Shown: positions 62,431 through 64,000 of the stretch, piece after piece
How positions within the stretch are numbered: the first letter of the stretch is position 1
Layout: the number at the start of each line of letters is the position of its first letter
Origin: JANSWY01 sp965267245
GTDB taxonomy: Bacteria > Bacteroidota > Bacteroidia > Cytophagales > Cyclobacteriaceae
Reading direction: 5' to 3'
NCBI GenBank assembly: GCA_965267245.1
Contig: OZ253939.1
Span: 124,001 to 188,000, forward strand
DNA: 64,000 nt
Notes under the pieces: model-generated
What the model was told of the DNA's origin: nothing
The model's database searches: none
Seen by the model: the letters and a program-made list of their open reading frames with translations, nothing else
Program-made: the position numbers and the translations under genes

Positions 62431-63250
62431 GATATTAGTGGCTTTATGGTTGATCCCTTCTATCGTTTCTGGTCAGGATCTTTACTCATTCGATAATTCC
62501 CTGAAATTTGCTGATCATCTTTTCAGGGAAAACGAATTTGAAGCAGCCGCTAATGAATATAGCAGGGCTGTTTTTCTGAATCCGGAGTGTACCACCTGTT
62601 ATATCAATTATGTGATTAGCCTGCGTAGAAGCAATCAACTAGATAAAGCGATTAGTGTTCTTAATAAGACCAGGACATTGGGCTTATTGACAGGAAACCT
62701 GGAGGAAGAGTGGTTAAAGGTATATTCCCTGAACTCAGACTATGAAGGAGCGGTATCATTTGTAGAAAAGGGTTTGATGATTTCAGAGGAAACTTCAGGG
62801 TTTTACTTACTGGCAATCAGTTTAAAAAGATTTGATCTCTCTTCAGCCAATACCATCATGATCACCGATAATCCGGATGATTGGAAATATCATCGGCAAA
62901 CAAACCAATTGTTCTCCCTACGTGATAGAGCCAATGATATTCGATTTAAGAAGAAATTTTTGGCGGGTCTATATTCCATGTTTATTCCGGGAATGGGTAA
63001 AGTTTATACAGGATACAAAAAAGATGCATTAGTGTCATTTGTCCTGACAGGATTGGCCATTTGGCAATCTTATAGAGGTTTTTCCATGAAAGGCACCAAT
63101 AGTGTTCTTGGCTGGACCTATGGAGCAATTGGTTTGGGATTATATACCGGGAATATTTATGGTTCCGTAAAATCAGCAAATAAGAGGAATGAACAATATC
63201 GTCTTGACATACAGCAAACTGCTGATCATGTTTTGCTTAGCATTTACTGA
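62414..63250 (+). CDS. Exported TPR protein with C-terminal membrane segment
   Basis: 278 residues: signal peptide (about 1-20), TPR-like repeats (about 25-165; FEAAANEYSRAVFLNPEC, QLDKAISVLNK), then a hydrophobic region with the loop SMFIPGMGKVYTGYKKDAL and two helices, like DUF5683/TM2-type segments. TPRs bind partner proteins. It overlaps the YidD-like gene by 17 bases and a paralogue downstream by 23. Confidence 0.75.
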   Translation: MTLWNKILVALWLIPSIVSGQDLYSFDNSLKFADHLFRENEFEAAANEYSRAVFLNPECTTCYINYVISLRRSNQLDKAISVLNKTRTLGLLTGNLEEEWLKVYSLNSDYEGAVSFVEKGLMISEETSGFYLLAISLKRFDLSSANTIMITDNPDDWKYHRQTNQLFSLRDRANDIRFKKKFLAGLYSMFIPGMGKVYTGYKKDALVSFVLTGLAIWQSYRGFSMKGTNSVLGWTYGAIGLGLYTGNIYGSVKSANKRNEQYRLDIQQTADHVLLSIY

Positions 63251-64000
63251 TCTGATTGGGCAAAGTATTGAAGAAACAAAAATATTGGCAGATCAGCTTT
63301 GGTCTGAGCAGGATTATGAAAATGCCGTCATAACCTACAGAAGGTATTTATTCTTTGGAGGTGAGATGAGTGCATCGGTATTTGGAAGGGTATCCACTGG
63401 TTATGAAAAAATGGGAGAGTATGATAAAGCCATTTATTACAATAATCTAGCCTATGAAATTGAAAAAGACCCCATTAAAGCGGAAGAAAAGCAATTGCGG
63501 ACTACCTTTTTATACCTGATGAAAGAGGAGTATCTGATGGCTGATTTATGGATAAGCAATATCGATCAGTCAGTTCAATCTCCTGGAAAGAAAAAAGAGC
63601 TCTACTTATATAAAGCTGTTGCCCTCTATAAGAATGATAAATTTGAAGCTTCAGAAGATTTTTTTCAAAGGCATTCGCCCGAGGATTCTACCCAAATCTC
63701 AACCTTGTTTGGTGAATTGCTGTTAAGTGAGAAACGTAATAATCCTAAGAGAGCAAGAATTCTCAGTATTATACTTCCTGGTCTTGGTCAATTCAGTACT
63801 GGCCATATAAAAGAGGGAGTCAATAGTTTGACCATAAATGGAGCGATGGTTTTTTTATTCGCGAAAGTAGTTAGCAGAACAACCTTTCTAGATGCAGTAT
63901 TGAGTATAGCTCCCTGGCAACAACGTTTCTATGCTGGAGGTTTTAATGCAGCTGCTCTACTAGCAGAAAAAAAAAGAGATAGGATTCGCCAGGAAATATA
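63228..64000 (+). CDS. TPR/membrane protein paralogue, truncated by the window edge
   Basis: An open frame from ATG 63228 (MFCLAFTDLIGQSIEETKIL) runs 257 codons without a stop to the end of the window. It has TPR-like units (ENAVITYRRYLFFGGE, GEYDKAIYYNNLAYEIEKD) and then SIILPGLGQFSTGHIKEG followed by hydrophobic helices, matching the arrangement in the preceding gene. It lacks a long signal peptide but has a hydrophobic start. The two TPR genes are probably an ancient tandem duplication. The 3' end is not visible. Confidence 0.75.
   Translation, partial: MFCLAFTDLIGQSIEETKILADQLWSEQDYENAVITYRRYLFFGGEMSASVFGRVSTGYEKMGEYDKAIYYNNLAYEIEKDPIKAEEKQLRTTFLYLMKEEYLMADLWISNIDQSVQSPGKKKELYLYKAVALYKNDKFEASEDFFQRHSPEDSTQISTLFGELLLSEKRNNPKRARILSIILPGLGQFSTGHIKEGVNSLTINGAMVFLFAKVVSRTTFLDAVLSIAPWQQRFYAGGFNAAALLAEKKRDRIRQEI

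Overview
The window looks like a chromosomal segment of a Bacteroidota bacterium, most likely of the Cytophagales/Flammeovirgaceae type. It is AT-rich and has few Shine-Dalgarno sequences. It carries a T9SS C-terminal sorting domain, Bacteroidota-style promoters (TTTG/TAnnTTTG), a 'putative porin' next to lpxK, DUF4403 and DUF2490 proteins, and many genes for exported proteins of unknown function. No rRNA, phage, insertion sequence, transposase or CRISPR array was seen. There is one tRNA gene, tRNA-Asp(GTC). Layout: (1) 1-7.7 kb holds a giant exported ankyrin-repeat / WD40 / caspase-like protein broken by one frameshift into two reading frames. (2) 8-13.1 kb has a lipoprotein hydrolase, a leucine-rich-repeat remnant, a Crp/Fnr regulator and a tight four-gene operon (cyclase-family hydrolase, DMT exporter, GNAT acetyltransferase, nitroreductase). 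(3) 13.2-20.9 kb has two putative exported peptidases with HExxH motifs, a papain-like-fold protein, and two AraC regulators with a DUF1330 protein, an MFS exporter and a DUF2490 protein. (4) 21-25.7 kb is a divergent cluster of three exported proteins of unknown function. (5) 25.9-38.2 kb is mixed accessory DNA: a class III nucleotide cyclase, a decayed pseudogene, a metallo-beta-lactamase-fold lipoprotein, a frameshifted membrane protein, DoxX, SDR, an F420-reductase-like/HxlR pair, GNAT, an alpha/beta hydrolase, DUF4403 and an M15 peptidase. (6) 38.26-38.93 kb holds tRNA-Asp followed by a striking tandem array of 93-bp units; each unit contains a tRNA 3'-half-like segment and a complete intrinsic terminator. 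(7) 39-64 kb is mostly conserved: accA, patatin, acyltransferase; Nif3 and zinc-ribbon protein; lpxK, porin, miaE; a T9SS-secreted BNR-repeat protein; an ABC permease, ion channel and Na+-dependent transporter; and a truncated run of overlapping genes (secreted YidD-like protein and two TPR membrane proteins) at the right edge. The left half is rich in broken genes, duplicated fragments and short intergenic repeats, while the half to the right of the tRNA is compact and conserved. The observations most worth following up are the 93-bp tRNA-tail/terminator array; a recurring 20-bp palindrome that overlaps the probable -33 region upstream of three exported-protein genes; and the ankyrin-WD40-caspase protein with its frameshift.
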